This document shows positions 27,545 to 37,278 of a DNA stretch of 42,516 bases, piece after piece. Numbering within the stretch: the first letter of the stretch is position 1; each line of letters opens with the position of its first letter. The notes beneath the pieces are model-generated. The model saw only the letters and a list, made by a program, of their open reading frames with translations. It made no database searches and was not told the DNA's origin. The position numbers and the translations under genes were made by a program. Origin of the DNA: Gammaproteobacteria bacterium (GTDB taxonomy: Bacteria > Pseudomonadota > Gammaproteobacteria > Pseudomonadales > Alcanivoracaceae); assembly GCA_018067045.1 (NCBI GenBank), contig JAGPVL010000026.1, positions 1 to 42,516 on the forward strand. Direction: 5' to 3'.

Positions 27545-28027
27545 TTAGCGCAACATCGCTTTCGCAGGCGTTGTGGGCTGATGAATGCTGACGATGAGCT
27601 GGTCCTCTAGAGCAAAGCGCTCTTCCAGCTTCTCCAAAAGGTGCGCGAGGCGTAGTGGCAACAACTCGAGCATTTCGTCGATATGTTCTTTAGTGTCAAA
27701 GTCATCATTAAACGCGAGCGCCTCGTCAGTAGAATCGTCGAGTTTTTGCATGATACTTTGCGTCAGCTCGGGATTGTCGCGCTGAAAACAACGGGCCTCA
27801 CGGGCTAACTCTCGATAGATTTCAAAATATCCGGCGCTGATATAATCCATCAGCATTTCACAAAATTGTTTAACGTGCTCACTTACCGGTGGCGACATGC
27901 GGCTACCACTGGGTCCGCGAATGGCGCTGAGCAAGTGCAGTAGTTGTTGTCGCTCGCGCAGCCATTCCTGTACCAAGATCTCTATTCGTTGCCATTGGGC
28001 AAGTGCCGTTTGTGCGCTGGTAATCAT
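27545..28027 (-). CDS. rsd: Rsd/AlgQ family anti-sigma-70 regulator
   Basis: 160 aa from ATG 28027 (MITSAQTALAQWQRIE), which is preceded by GGGAGGG. Rsd binds region 4 of the housekeeping sigma factor and lowers its use in stationary phase; AlgQ in Pseudomonas does the same and affects alginate. The helical protein shows the family's WLRERQQLL, FCEMLMDYISAGYFEIYRELAREA, and LEERFALEDQLI near the C-terminus. It is monocistronic, converging on the FKBP gene. A long non-coding stretch lies upstream. Confidence 0.92.
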   Translation of the reverse strand: MITSAQTALAQWQRIEILVQEWLRERQQLLHLLSAIRGPSGSRMSPPVSEHVKQFCEMLMDYISAGYFEIYRELAREARCFQRDNPELTQSIMQKLDDSTDEALAFNDDFDTKEHIDEMLELLPLRLAHLLEKLEERFALEDQLIVSIHQPTTPAKAMLR

Positions 28028-28455
28028 GATCGTCCCTCCCGTATTCCTGACTTGCACAGCATCGTGTTCAGTGTGTTCCGTTAACTGTTTCTTATGCGGC
28101 GCCCTAGTAATTTCCTGTCCTTCATGTCCGGCGGCCTTATTGGCTCTGTCTTCGGTTTTGACGCTGGCGCTGCCGAATGTACACCCGCATTTCTTCGGGT
28201 CGGTTTAAAAAAGGTAGAGCGTGGCGAGGCGCGCGGCAATTGGCCGAGGGTGACATGGTGCGCATTAATGCCGACAAATTATGTTTTCAAAAGCAAAACA
28301 ATGGCTTGCAGATAAGACTGTTTTTTTATAACAGGAGGGTGTTTAGACAGAGGACGAATTTACGCTGAATGGCGTAGCGGCTTAGCAGTTGTGGGTTAGC
28401 AGCAATCTGATGGCATGGAGTGTGCTATGCCGACGCGCTGCCGCGTCGAATAGAT
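28028..28455. other. Long gap between rsd and lrgB, no supported gene
   Basis: 428 bases. It holds the rsd promoter on the minus strand and the end of the dsbB-lrgAB transcript. Frames at 28094-28315 and 28177-28368 on the plus strand are open, but neither has a good ribosome site or a recognisable product. A ribosome-site-like AACAGGAGGG at 28329-28338 leads only to a very short frame. A decayed gene is possible. Confidence 0.35.
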
Positions 28456-29154
28456 TTAACCCCACACCCAGCTCCATGCTAGTGGCAAGGCGAGCGCCGT
28501 GAATAGCCCCGTGAGACCTAACGCCAACGACGAAAATGCGCCTGCGCGTTCACTAAACTCGAACGCCCGCGAGGTGCCAATGGCATGAGCAATAATGCCC
28601 AATGTGAGTCCGCGAATGCGGTCGTCGGTAATGCGCAAAAGGCGAAAGATTAGCGGCGCAACGAGTACGCCAACGATGCCGGTAATGGCCACGGCGCCTG
28701 CGGCAAGCGGGCCATAGCCGTCGGTAAACTTCACTAGCTCAAGGGCAATAGGCGTGGTGATTGATTTTGGTGCCAGCGAGCCAAGCACTGCATCCGGCGC
28801 GCCAAGCCACCACGCCAATGCAACGGCAATGACGGCAGCCAGCGTACCGCCAATGACCACGGCGATCAGAATATGCGGACCAATCGCTTTGATATGAGTG
28901 AGCTGGCGGAACAGCGGCCACGCTAATGCGACCGTGGCTGGGCCGAGTAGAAACTGCAGCAACTGCGTTTGCTGCATATATTCTTGATAGGAAATATCGA
29001 GCAGCATCAGGATAGAAATCACTGGCACCATGGCGACTAAAAAAGGATGCAGTAGAGGAAATTGGTTGCTGCGTTGGTATAGCCAAATAGCAAACCGATA
29101 GGCACCAATGGTCAGCAGCAGGCCAAATAGGGGGGTATGGATGAGTGCACTCAT
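28456..29154 (-). CDS. lrgB: LrgB/CidB family membrane protein
   Basis: 232 aa from ATG 29154, which overlaps the lrgA stop by four bases (ATGA). It is hydrophobic, with six to eight helices, and contains the family's LLGPATVALAWPLFRQ, LGSLAPKSITTPIALEL and GIIAHAIGTSRAFEFSERAGAFSSLALGL blocks. LrgAB/CidAB proteins are holin-like membrane systems linked in other bacteria to cell lysis, pyruvate or glycolate transport and redox stress. The specific role here is unknown. Confidence 0.93.
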   Translation of the reverse strand: MSALIHTPLFGLLLTIGAYRFAIWLYQRSNQFPLLHPFLVAMVPVISILMLLDISYQEYMQQTQLLQFLLGPATVALAWPLFRQLTHIKAIGPHILIAVVIGGTLAAVIAVALAWWLGAPDAVLGSLAPKSITTPIALELVKFTDGYGPLAAGAVAITGIVGVLVAPLIFRLLRITDDRIRGLTLGIIAHAIGTSRAFEFSERAGAFSSLALGLTGLFTALALPLAWSWVWG

Positions 29155-29495
29155 GCGACGTTGTGCCTGAGCAGCCACTTCAATAGCAGCGCGACTAAAA
29201 TCATCGCAATAATGGTGCCGACAACGACCGACATAAACAGCGCTAAACCGTAGGCCTCGTAGCGTTCCCACTCCAGCACGATGCCCACCCCGATCGGAAA
29301 GAACAGCAGGACAAGATTGCTGATCAGTAAATTGGCCGCGGGGGCGATGCGTTGCAGCACGTTGCTGCGCGCGGTGAGCGCAATGAGCAACAACACCATC
29401 CCGGCCACGGGGCCGGGAATAGGCAGGCCGGTGAGGGTGACAAGCATCTCACCGAGAAACTGGAACAGCAGGAGCAACAGCAGGCCGTCGAGCAT
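29151..29495 (-). CDS. lrgA: LrgA/CidA family holin-like protein
   Basis: 114 aa from ATG 29495 (MLDGLLLLLLFQFLGEML). Four helices are expected, with the family's LPIPGPVAGMVLLLIAL and NLVLLFFPIGVGIVLEWE. It starts one base after the dsbB stop and its end overlaps lrgB, so dsbB-lrgA-lrgB must form one transcript. It works with LrgB as a two-component membrane complex. Confidence 0.93.
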   Translation of the reverse strand: MLDGLLLLLLFQFLGEMLVTLTGLPIPGPVAGMVLLLIALTARSNVLQRIAPAANLLISNLVLLFFPIGVGIVLEWERYEAYGLALFMSVVVGTIIAMILVALLLKWLLRHNVA

Positions 29496-29496
29496 G

Positions 29497-30027
29497 CTAT
29501 GACAGCGCGTTTGGTTGCGAGCCGGGCGTAGATGCCCCAAATGTACGAATCAGCTGTAGCGCGACGAGAGCACCCAAGCCGACAAACATAATCAGCGACC
29601 AGCCTGGCAAACTAATACCCAGCAGCACCCAGTCGATATCGGCACATTCACCGGAGCCATGCAGAACCATGTTGAGCACGTCCTGCATAGGGAATACGTC
29701 GAGCATGTAATCTAGGCCCGGCCCACACGCAGGGACTTCTTCAGCGGGCAGATTCTGCAACCAGACATGACGAGCCGCGACGAAGCCGCCACCGATGACG
29801 CCACACCCAGCTAGCAGCGCGTAGATGCGTTGGCCGACAGTGCCCGGGTTATGCAGCAGTGCGACGAAAAAGAACAACCCAGCAACGATCACGCCAACGC
29901 GCTGAAAGACACACAGCGGGCAAGGCTCAAGGCCCTGATAGTGCTGCAGATATAAGACGGCCAACATGGCGCCAATACAGGCCAATAGGCCGGCAAGGTT
30001 AAGCATACGAGGGGATGGCAACGTCAT
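29497..30027 (-). CDS. dsbB: Disulfide bond formation protein B
   Basis: 176 aa from ATG 30027 (MTLPSPRMLN), with GGAGACACC before it; the frame is open to 30084. DsbB re-oxidises periplasmic DsbA and passes electrons to quinone. Four helices and two periplasmic cysteine pairs are visible: CPLC at Cys36/Cys39 within EPCPLCVFQR, and Cys101 (PACGPGLDYML) with Cys128 (GSGECADIDW), which is the complete catalytic set. It is the first gene of an unusual compact block with lrgA and lrgB. Confidence 0.96.
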   Translation of the reverse strand: MTLPSPRMLNLAGLLACIGAMLAVLYLQHYQGLEPCPLCVFQRVGVIVAGLFFFVALLHNPGTVGQRIYALLAGCGVIGGGFVAARHVWLQNLPAEEVPACGPGLDYMLDVFPMQDVLNMVLHGSGECADIDWVLLGISLPGWSLIMFVGLGALVALQLIRTFGASTPGSQPNALS

Positions 30028-30068
30028 GGTGTCTCCGAATTTGCAGTAAGTCGCTGGCGAAGGGTAGG

Positions 30069-30107
30069 AAAAAGCCCCGTGCACAGCAAGTCTGGCGTGC
30101 GCAGGGG
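30069..30107 (-). terminator. Intrinsic terminator after gshA
   Basis: On the minus strand an imperfect stem (CCCC...GCAC with GTGC...GGGG, 30074-30107) is followed by CTTTTTCC (A-run 30069-30073 on the plus strand). It lies between the gshA stop and dsbB. Confidence 0.6.
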
Positions 30108-30200
30108 GATCTTTTCAAGGTTCATCTATGACCTTAGCTTGCCCGTTAAGTGCCGTATAGCTGCGGTAAAGGTCGCTGGCGGGGCGCTTATGCGTGAACG

Positions 30201-31763
30201 TTACTCCGCGAAATAATTCTGCAAATATTGCTCCAACGATAACGTATCGTTCTGCTCCATCTGCTGTTGCTCTTCTAGGCTAGTGGCGGCGAGCTGTTCA
30301 AACTTTGCTGTTGTTGCTTCGTCGAGCGGACGCGCGCGGAAGTGATCACGATGGGCGAGAGCCTGCTGCATTGCAAAGGTATAAAAACCTTGCTGTTGCG
30401 ATTCCATTTTCTCAAGTATTTTCGCCGAAGGCGTCAGCTCTGGGTGAGCGAGTTTCTCTTTCTGCTCGGTAAGCGCGGCACTGTAATTATTGCCGCCATG
30501 AGAGCGATCAAACAGCTCGGCGATGGGGACCATTTTTTCCAAAATATCGCCAGCCCAATCCTTTAGTGTGGTTTGGTTGTTGCTTTTGCATAAACGAATG
30601 GCGGTGTTGCGGCCGCTATAGACCACCTGACGAACGTTTTGCTTAGCTGCGTGCAAATCAGACATATCCATTTGCGGTGACTCGCACAACAAGCAGTAGG
30701 TGGCGAACAGATCGAGAAAACGCATATCGGTTATGCCAATACCAACCGGCTCAAAGGGGTTTAAATCCATCACCCGAATTTCAATATATTCTACGCCGCG
30801 GCGTTGCAGAGCTTGGCTTGGGTGTTCGCCCGAAGCCGCGGTGCGTTTTGGACGAATCGACGAGTAGTATTCATTTTCAATCTGCAGAATATTGGTATTG
30901 AGCTGCTGGTAGACACCATCCTTTTTGACGCCAATATTGTCATAGGCCGGTTCAGCTGTCTGCGTAGCGTAGTTGAGCGTGCGCACGTATTCATCAAGAT
31001 TATTAAAGCTAACGTTCAGCCCGGACTGTGCATTGTTTTGATAACCCAAATCGCTCATGCGCAGGCTGGTCGAAAACGGTCGATACAGCGTGTTGTCGGT
31101 GCGCTGTAATAAGTGGTGGCTACGGCCGGATAAAAACGACGGACACAGTGCTGGCGAGGCACCGAATAAATACACCAGTAGCCATGAATAACGATGAAAG
31201 TTACGTACCAGATCGAAATAGCGTGAGGAAATAAATTCCTGTAATGGCTGATCGTTATTTTCCAGCGACTGATGCAGACGCCAGAATTCTTCAGGATAGG
31301 AAAAATTGTAATGAATGCCGGCAATGGCTTGCATTTTTCGACCATAGCGATGCCACAATCCGTGCCGATAAATATGCTTCATTTGGCCAACATTGGAGCT
31401 GCCGTAATCGGCAATGGGAACTTCGAGATCTTCGCTGACCATACACGGCATGGAATTAACCCAAAGAATTTCATCGCCGATCTGGTTGTAAACATAACGG
31501 TGAAGTTGATCGAGAAATTCGAGCGGCTCGCCTAAGCGTTGAAACGGCGGGGTGATAAATTCGAGCAACGCTTCGGAGTAGTCCGTGGTAATGAACGGGT
31601 GGGTTAACGCCGACCCTAATTGTGTGGGATGAGGGCTTTGTGCAATACGACCATCTTGAGTGATGCGCAGGCTTTCTTTTTCAATGCCACGGCGAATACC
31701 GGTGAGCGTTGGTGATGCATCGGCATCGAGTAAGCATTGGATACGATCGGCCAAGATAGTCAT
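30201..31763 (-). CDS. gshA: Glutamate-cysteine ligase
   Basis: 520 aa, matching the proteobacterial GshA type (E. coli 518). It catalyses the first step of glutathione synthesis, joining glutamate and cysteine with ATP in the cytosol. The signature runs RRGIEKESLRI near the N-terminus, FITTDYSEALLEFITP, GIHYNFSYPEEFW, GLNVSFNNLDEYV and EYIEIRVMDLNPFEPVGI. It is monocistronic, with its own terminator downstream and 135 bp to tex upstream. gshB is not in the window. Confidence 0.98.
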   Translation of the reverse strand: MTILADRIQCLLDADASPTLTGIRRGIEKESLRITQDGRIAQSPHPTQLGSALTHPFITTDYSEALLEFITPPFQRLGEPLEFLDQLHRYVYNQIGDEILWVNSMPCMVSEDLEVPIADYGSSNVGQMKHIYRHGLWHRYGRKMQAIAGIHYNFSYPEEFWRLHQSLENNDQPLQEFISSRYFDLVRNFHRYSWLLVYLFGASPALCPSFLSGRSHHLLQRTDNTLYRPFSTSLRMSDLGYQNNAQSGLNVSFNNLDEYVRTLNYATQTAEPAYDNIGVKKDGVYQQLNTNILQIENEYYSSIRPKRTAASGEHPSQALQRRGVEYIEIRVMDLNPFEPVGIGITDMRFLDLFATYCLLCESPQMDMSDLHAAKQNVRQVVYSGRNTAIRLCKSNNQTTLKDWAGDILEKMVPIAELFDRSHGGNNYSAALTEQKEKLAHPELTPSAKILEKMESQQQGFYTFAMQQALAHRDHFRARPLDEATTAKFEQLAATSLEEQQQMEQNDTLSLEQYLQNYFAE

Positions 31764-31843
31764 GATGTTTCCCTATCAGTAGGAAAAGGCGCTAGAAAAA
31801 GCGTAGGTTCGCCTTTCGTTCACTTCAGATTGCGCTGTGGCTT

Positions 31844-31887
31844 TGCTTGAGAGTAACAATGATTTTAATCGTCGTTGCTCTCAAGCA
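31844..31887 (-). terminator. Hairpin after tex
   Basis: Arms TGCTTGAGAGTAAC (31844-31857) and GTTGCTCTCAAGCA (31874-31887) pair with one G-T. It is just past the tex stop on the minus strand; there is no strong T-run. Confidence 0.5.
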
Positions 31888-31898
31888 AGCCGCTTGTT

Positions 31899-34256
31899 CT
31901 AGAGCCGTCCCTTTTTGTCTGCGTCTTGCTTTGCCTGCGCAAACAGTGCGGCCATACCGCCTTGTTGCTCTGGCTGATTACGTTGCCCGCGCGCTTGTTT
32001 TCCGGCACCGCCTTGGCGACGCTGTCCTTGGTTTTGTGGGCGTGCACCTTGGGACGAGTTGCTCGCGCCATCGGCTTGCTCGTCGTGTCGATCTTCCATG
32101 CGCATGGTTAAACCAATTCGTTTGCGCGGCAGGTCTACCTCGAGCACTTTAACTTTCACGATGTCGCCCGGCGCCACAACTTCGTGAGGATCTTTTACGA
32201 AGGTATTCGACAGTGCAGACACGTGTACCAAGCCATCCTGATGAACACCAATATCGATAAAGGCGCCGAAGTTAGTTACGTTAGTGACGGCACCTTCCAT
32301 GATCATGCCAGGTTTAAGATCCTTAATGTCCTCAACGCCTTCGAGGAACTCGGCGGCCTTAAATTCTGGACGTGGATCGCGTCCAGGTTTGTCTAGTTCG
32401 CTAATGATATCGCTGACGGTTGGCACACCAAAGCGATCGTCGGCAAAAACACTGGCGTCGAGTTTTCTCAAAAAGCTGGTGTCGCCAATAATGTCTTTTA
32501 GTTGACGACTGTTTTGCGCGGCAATTTTCTCAACCACAACATAAGCTTCAGGGTGTACTGCGGACGCGTCGAGAGGATTATCGCTTTGCATAATGCGCAA
32601 GAAGCCGGCAGCCTGCTCGTAGGTTTTGTCTCCTAAGCGTGGCACCAGTTTTAGCGCTTCGCGGTTGCCAAAGGTGCCGTTTTTCTCCCGATAGGAAACG
32701 ATGTTGCCGGCGATGGTGGTGTTTAAGCCGGAGATGCGTGACAGCAATGGCGCCGACGCGGTATTCACGTTCACGCCAACGGCATTCACGCAGTCTTCGA
32801 TGACGGCATCTAAGCTGCGCGCCAGTTTTAGCTGACTAACGTCATGCTGGTACTGACCTACGCCAATTGACTTGGGCTCGATCTTCACCAGTTCCGCGAG
32901 AGGGTCTTGCAAGCGTCGCGCGATAGAGACCGCGCCGCGAAATGAAACATCGAGGTCAGGAAATTCGCGCGCGGCCAATTCAGAGGCTGAATAGATTGAC
33001 GCGCCCGCTTCGTTAACAATGACTTTACTCATGTTAAGTGCGGGGAGTTTTTTCAATAACTCTGCAGCGAGTCGATCTGTTTCGCGGCTCGCCGTGCCGT
33101 TGCCAATCGAAATCAGTTCAACGTTATGCTTCGCACATAAAGTGGCGAGCACGGCAGCAGACTGGTCCCACTGATTTTTTGGTGCGTGCGGAAAAATAGT
33201 CGTGTGCTCAAGGAGCTTGCCGGTGTGATCTACTACCACGACTTTGACGCCAGTACGCAAACCGGGGTCGAGGCCCATGGTTGCGCGCATACCGGCCGGT
33301 GGCGCCATTAGCAGTGCTTTCAGGTTGCGTGCAAAGACCGAGATGGCCTCTTCTTCAGCCATTTCACGAATACGGCCGAGTAGCTCGGTTTCTAAATGCG
33401 TGCTGAGTTTAATTTTCCACGTCCAGCGAATGGTTTCGGCCAACCAGTTGTCGGCAGCACGATTCTCGTGTGACCAGCCCGTGCTGGCCGCGACCATACT
33501 TTCGCAAGGGTGCGGGATGGCGGCTTCTAATTCCTCGGGCAGCACCATGCCGACATGCAAAATGCCCTCGTTACGACCACGGAACAGGGCCAAGGCGCGA
33601 TGCGATGGAATGCCCGATAAGGTTTCGTGGTGATCAAAGTAATCGCGGAATTTAATCCCTTCTTGTTCCTTGCCGGGCGCGACTTTGGCCTGCACTTCGC
33701 CCTTTTCCCACAGCCACGTACGTAGGCGGGTGAGCAAGTCAGCATTTTCGGCAAAGCGTTCCATCAGAATCTGCTTGGCGCCATCGAGGGCGTCTTTGCC
33801 GGTCTCAACCTTGTGCTCGCTATTGAGGTAGTTTGCCGCCTGTTCGTCTGGAACCAGCGTTGGATCATTGAGCAGGGCGTCAGCGAGGGGCTCTAGGCCT
33901 GCTTCGCGGGCAATCTGAGCGCGGGTGCGGCGTTTTTGTTTGTACGGTAAGTAGAGATCTTCTAGGCGGGTCTTGGTATCGGCTTCGTTGATCTGCTTTT
34001 CCAGCGCCGGTGTTAACTTCTCTTGTTCGGTAATCGACTTCAAAATCGCGGCGCGGCGGTCTTCCATCTCGCGCAGATAGCGCAGGCGCTCGTCGAGATT
34101 ACGCAGTTGAGTATCGTCTAGTCCGCCGGTGGCTTCTTTACGGTACCGGGCGATAAAGGGGACGGTGGCGCCGCCATCGAGCAGGGTAACGGTTGCTTCG
34201 ACCTGGTGAGGCTGGCAGCCAATTTCAACGGCAATGATGTCTTCAATACGGCGCAT
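31899..34256 (-). CDS. tex: Tex family RNA-binding transcription accessory protein
   Basis: 785 aa. The layout is that of Tex: an N-terminal helical region ([30 protein letters not shown]), the YqgF/RNase-H-like domain ([16 protein letters not shown]), helix-hairpin-helix motifs ([15 protein letters not shown] and [26 protein letters not shown]), and a C-terminal S1 RNA-binding domain ([33 protein letters not shown]). A basic, Gln/Gly-rich tail of about 60 residues follows. Tex is a conserved nucleic-acid-binding factor linked to transcription and toxin expression. It sits alone between gshA and pilH. Confidence 0.96.
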   Translation of the reverse strand: MRRIEDIIAVEIGCQPHQVEATVTLLDGGATVPFIARYRKEATGGLDDTQLRNLDERLRYLREMEDRRAAILKSITEQEKLTPALEKQINEADTKTRLEDLYLPYKQKRRTRAQIAREAGLEPLADALLNDPTLVPDEQAANYLNSEHKVETGKDALDGAKQILMERFAENADLLTRLRTWLWEKGEVQAKVAPGKEQEGIKFRDYFDHHETLSGIPSHRALALFRGRNEGILHVGMVLPEELEAAIPHPCESMVAASTGWSHENRAADNWLAETIRWTWKIKLSTHLETELLGRIREMAEEEAISVFARNLKALLMAPPAGMRATMGLDPGLRTGVKVVVVDHTGKLLEHTTIFPHAPKNQWDQSAAVLATLCAKHNVELISIGNGTASRETDRLAAELLKKLPALNMSKVIVNEAGASIYSASELAAREFPDLDVSFRGAVSIARRLQDPLAELVKIEPKSIGVGQYQHDVSQLKLARSLDAVIEDCVNAVGVNVNTASAPLLSRISGLNTTIAGNIVSYREKNGTFGNREALKLVPRLGDKTYEQAAGFLRIMQSDNPLDASAVHPEAYVVVEKIAAQNSRQLKDIIGDTSFLRKLDASVFADDRFGVPTVSDIISELDKPGRDPRPEFKAAEFLEGVEDIKDLKPGMIMEGAVTNVTNFGAFIDIGVHQDGLVHVSALSNTFVKDPHEVVAPGDIVKVKVLEVDLPRKRIGLTMRMEDRHDEQADGASNSSQGARPQNQGQRRQGGAGKQARGQRNQPEQQGGMAALFAQAKQDADKKGRL

Positions 34257-34355
34257 GGGGTCTCACTTACGGATGTTGGTTAAACAAGCTTGTTTGCCTA
34301 CATGGGTTTAAACAGGCTCGAATCAAGTTGGTTAGATCCTTCACGGAAAAAAGGA

Positions 34356-34390
34356 AACGGCGGGCATCATAGGAAATGATGCCCGCCGTT
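34356..34390 (-). terminator. Strong terminator after pilH
   Basis: 15-base perfect arms AACGGCGGGCATCAT (34356-34370) and ATGATGCCCGCCGTT (34376-34390) with a five-base loop. The minus strand continues TTCCTTTTTTCC. Confidence 0.88.
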
Positions 34391-34449
34391 TATAGATTGA
34401 CGATGCAAATTAATCGCGCTAGGAGCTCCGCTCATTCGCGCGACTGGCG

Positions 34450-34812
34450 TTAGCCAAGCAGCTCATTAATCTTCGCGATAAGCTCTGCTTCTTTCGGTGG
34501 CTTAACGATATAGCCCGATGCGCCTTGGCGCTCGCCCCACACTTTATCGGTGTGCTGGTCCTTGGTGGTGACCAGAATAATCGGAATATTTTGTGTAATA
34601 GGGTCTTTGGTGATTTTGCGAGTTGCTTGAAAACCGTTCAGTTCAGGCATAACCACGTCCATCAGGATGAGGTCCGGCACTTCGACTTTCGCCACTTCGT
34701 AGCCTTCGAGGCCGTTTGTCGCCGTTACCGTTGTGTGGCCTTGGCCTTGAACGATTTTGACGAGGTTAGTTAATTGCGTAGGGGAATCGTCCACTACTAG
34801 AATCTTTGCCAT
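34450..34812 (-). CDS. pilH: PilH-like single-domain response regulator
   Basis: 120 aa, one receiver domain and no output domain. It has acidic Asp8/Asp9, phospho-acceptor Asp52 in LILMDVVMP, the conserved Thr in LVTTKDQ and Lys in YIVKPP. The stretch TTKDQHTDKVWGERQGASGY closely matches Pseudomonas PilH, which tunes twitching motility and surface sensing through the Chp/Pil chemosensory system. No pilG, pilI, pilJ or chpA lies next to it, so it is either a solo copy or part of a system split across the genome. It is divergent from ompR. Confidence 0.85.
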   Translation of the reverse strand: MAKILVVDDSPTQLTNLVKIVQGQGHTTVTATNGLEGYEVAKVEVPDLILMDVVMPELNGFQATRKITKDPITQNIPIILVTTKDQHTDKVWGERQGASGYIVKPPKEAELIAKINELLG

Positions 34813-35187
34813 GCTCTATCTCTCCGATGTTTGGCCGCTAGATCAGTGTCCGCAAATGCGGCGACGGCTCTTTTCGCCCTGAATCATAGCAGTGCGAGAG
34901 CACCTAGACACCTGATGATTCAGGGCAGAACCTGTCGGTGAGCGTCAGGCTCAGGAGTGGCGGGCGCGTGCAAGTGCAGTGACTGCTGGGTCTCACGACC
35001 ACTCTAGGCCATAACGCTATATTGTAACCAAACGAACCTGCGCTACGGCGAGTGGTCAGAGACTTGGGTATACTCCGGCGAGATTCAATCTATCGCCCTA
35101 GATTTAAGCTATCGTCATGCGCAGCGGCTCTGAAAGGATGCCGCAGTGCTTCAGAAGGGCGCAGATAACGTATCAAGTGAGGGTTCG
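34813..35187. other. Divergent pilH/ompR intergenic region
   Basis: 375 bases with the promoters of pilH and ompR-envZ. A good -10-like TATACT lies near 35069 on the plus strand without a clear -35. In-frame GTG 35146 could extend OmpR by 14 residues. Nothing else is supported. Confidence 0.35.
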
Positions 35188-35907
35188 ATGTCAGTAGAAG
35201 GTCTATCGGTGGAAAAGATTCTTATTGTCGATGACGACGCGCGGTTGCGCGGGTTGCTGCAACGATTTTTGGAAGAACAGGGCTTTTATGTCCGCGCCGT
35301 GGCCGATGCCGAGCAAATGGACCGAGCGCTTGGCCGTGAGCTGTATTCGATGATGGTGCTGGATTTGATGTTGCCTGGCGAAGACGGCCTGTCGATTTGT
35401 CGCCGCCTACGCGAACAAGGCAACGATTTGCCCATTATCATGCTGACCGCTCGTGGCGACGATAGTGAGCGTATTGAAGGCCTGCAGGCCGGCGCAGACG
35501 ATTACCTGCCAAAGCCGTTTAATCCGCAAGAATTGGATGCCCGCATCCGCGCTGTACTGCGCCGTCGCGTCCGCGAAGTGCCGGGCGCCCCGAGTAAAGA
35601 TCAGGGTCTAGTGCTATTCGGCCCGTGGTCACTGGATTTGGCTAACCGCACCCTGCGTCGTGGCGATGAAGACGTAAGCTTAACCACCGGCGAGTTCGCC
35701 GTGCTGAAAGCGCTGGTGCAGAACATTCGTGAGCCGCTAACCCGTGACAAGCTTATGAACCTAGCCCGTGGCCGTGAGTGGTCGGCCATGGAGCGCTCTA
35801 TTGATGTCCAAGTGTCGCGCTTGCGGCGTTTGCTTGAAGAAGACCCATCCAAGCCGCGTTATCTGCAAACGGTATGGGGTGTTGGCTATGTGTTTGTGCC
35901 GGATTAA
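35188..35907 (+). CDS. ompR: Response regulator OmpR
   Basis: 239 aa from ATG 35188, exactly the length of E. coli OmpR, with GAGGG before it. The receiver domain has the acidic cluster VDDDARLR, phospho-acceptor Asp59 in MVLDLMLPGEDGLSICRRLR and Lys in DDYLPKPFNP. The C-terminal winged-helix DNA-binding domain shows REPLTRDKLMNLARGREWSAMERSIDVQVSRLRR and VWGVGYVFVPD. OmpR with EnvZ controls porin genes and other envelope functions in response to osmolarity or pH. envZ starts six bases after its stop. Confidence 0.97.
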   Translation: MSVEGLSVEKILIVDDDARLRGLLQRFLEEQGFYVRAVADAEQMDRALGRELYSMMVLDLMLPGEDGLSICRRLREQGNDLPIIMLTARGDDSERIEGLQAGADDYLPKPFNPQELDARIRAVLRRRVREVPGAPSKDQGLVLFGPWSLDLANRTLRRGDEDVSLTTGEFAVLKALVQNIREPLTRDKLMNLARGREWSAMERSIDVQVSRLRRLLEEDPSKPRYLQTVWGVGYVFVPD

Positions 35908-35913
35908 GCGCTG

Positions 35914-37230
35914 ATGCGGTTTCGTTTTTTCTCGCGCACAGCGGGGCGTTCGGCGCTCGTTGTTGCGCTGGTTGTTGGTTTCAGTCAGATGTTGGCGTTG
36001 TGGTTTTTTGCCCGCAACGCCTACCTTCCCGGTATTCGTGAATACGCAGAGCTGACCGTCTTGAGCGTGGAAATTGCGCAAGAAGGCGCCATTGACGATG
36101 CCATGTTCGCGCGTATTAGTCAGGCGACGGGCATTAACGTGGTGGATGACCATAGTGCGCAATATACGCCCGCCTCATTTTTAGCCCGCCCCGTTGTCGA
36201 TCGCTTCCGCTCTGAAGTCGAAGAGCTATTGCGCGAGCCAGTGACCGTCCTGCTCGAAGAAGATCGTCAGCCCATTTTGTGGGTGACGGCAGAATCGTTA
36301 AATGGCCGCTGGCTACGCGTGCCGATGAATTTCTTCCGCGACTACGATCGCTACGTGCTCTTAAGCTGGGGCGTCACCGCTCCCGTGCTCGCGCTCATTG
36401 CCGGCCTACTGATTGCTCGCGGTTTGAGTCGCCCGCTCAAACGCTTGGAGCAACTTGCGGCAACGATTGGCCGCGGCGAAAAAGTTGTGGCACTGGATGA
36501 TCGTTCCGGCCCGGATGAAATTAATGCAGTAAGTCGCGCCTTTAATTTAATGGCCAGCGAGTTACAGCATGCCCAGCAAGATAGAGCGCTATTGCTGGCA
36601 GGTGTTTCTCATGATTTACGCACGCCGTTAACGCGCATGCGTTTATCCGCTGAGTTTATGCGCGACCCAGAATTACGTGACGGTATTATTGGCGACATCG
36701 AAGACATGGATGCGATTCTCGGCCAGTTTATTGCCTTTATTCGCGATGGCTCTGATGAAGAGCCGGAGCCAGAGAGTATTAATGCCTTGGTTGACGAAGT
36801 GCTACAGCGTTTCGATCGTGATGATATTCGTGCGGTCACGCGCGACGTGCCGCGCTTAATGTTGAAGCGTCTTACCTTCAAACGATTGATTACCAACCTA
36901 ATTACCAATTCGCTGAAATACGGCGCCGCGCCGATTGAAATTTATACCATGGTGGAAGACGGCAATGTCATCCTACGTGTTCGCGACCATGGCCCTGGCG
37001 TGAATGAAAAAGATATTCCCATGTTGCTAGCACCGTTTTCTCGCGGAGAAGTGGCGCGCACGATTACAGGCTCCGGACTTGGCTTAGCGATTGTGCGCCG
37101 CATTGTTGATATGCATCACGGTGTGATGCTTCTGAGAAATCATGCGAGCGGCGGCTTGGAAGTCGACATTCGTTTGCCGGTAGCGGGGCGCTATATTAAT
37201 CCTGAGGCACTTTCGGTAAGCGTGCGATAG
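35914..37230 (+). CDS. envZ: Osmosensor histidine kinase EnvZ
   Basis: 438 aa. Helix one lies at about residues 13-33 ([18 protein letters not shown]). A short periplasmic domain of about 110 residues is followed by helix two near 150-168 ([20 protein letters not shown]), a HAMP domain ([22 protein letters not shown]), the HisKA helix with phospho-His in [21 protein letters not shown], and a HATPase domain with N box [24 protein letters not shown] and [12 protein letters not shown]. It phosphorylates and dephosphorylates OmpR and is in the same operon, immediately downstream. Confidence 0.97.
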   Translation: MRFRFFSRTAGRSALVVALVVGFSQMLALWFFARNAYLPGIREYAELTVLSVEIAQEGAIDDAMFARISQATGINVVDDHSAQYTPASFLARPVVDRFRSEVEELLREPVTVLLEEDRQPILWVTAESLNGRWLRVPMNFFRDYDRYVLLSWGVTAPVLALIAGLLIARGLSRPLKRLEQLAATIGRGEKVVALDDRSGPDEINAVSRAFNLMASELQHAQQDRALLLAGVSHDLRTPLTRMRLSAEFMRDPELRDGIIGDIEDMDAILGQFIAFIRDGSDEEPEPESINALVDEVLQRFDRDDIRAVTRDVPRLMLKRLTFKRLITNLITNSLKYGAAPIEIYTMVEDGNVILRVRDHGPGVNEKDIPMLLAPFSRGEVARTITGSGLGLAIVRRIVDMHHGVMLLRNHASGGLEVDIRLPVAGRYINPEALSVSVR

Positions 37231-37278
37231 CCTAACTTAATCTAGATTGGCTTAGCTCAGAAAGGGAATGGAAACCAA

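Noticed and set aside
28094-28315. 73-codon plus-strand frame in the rsd-lrgB gap
   Set aside because: No ribosome site, no family; competing open frames in other phases.
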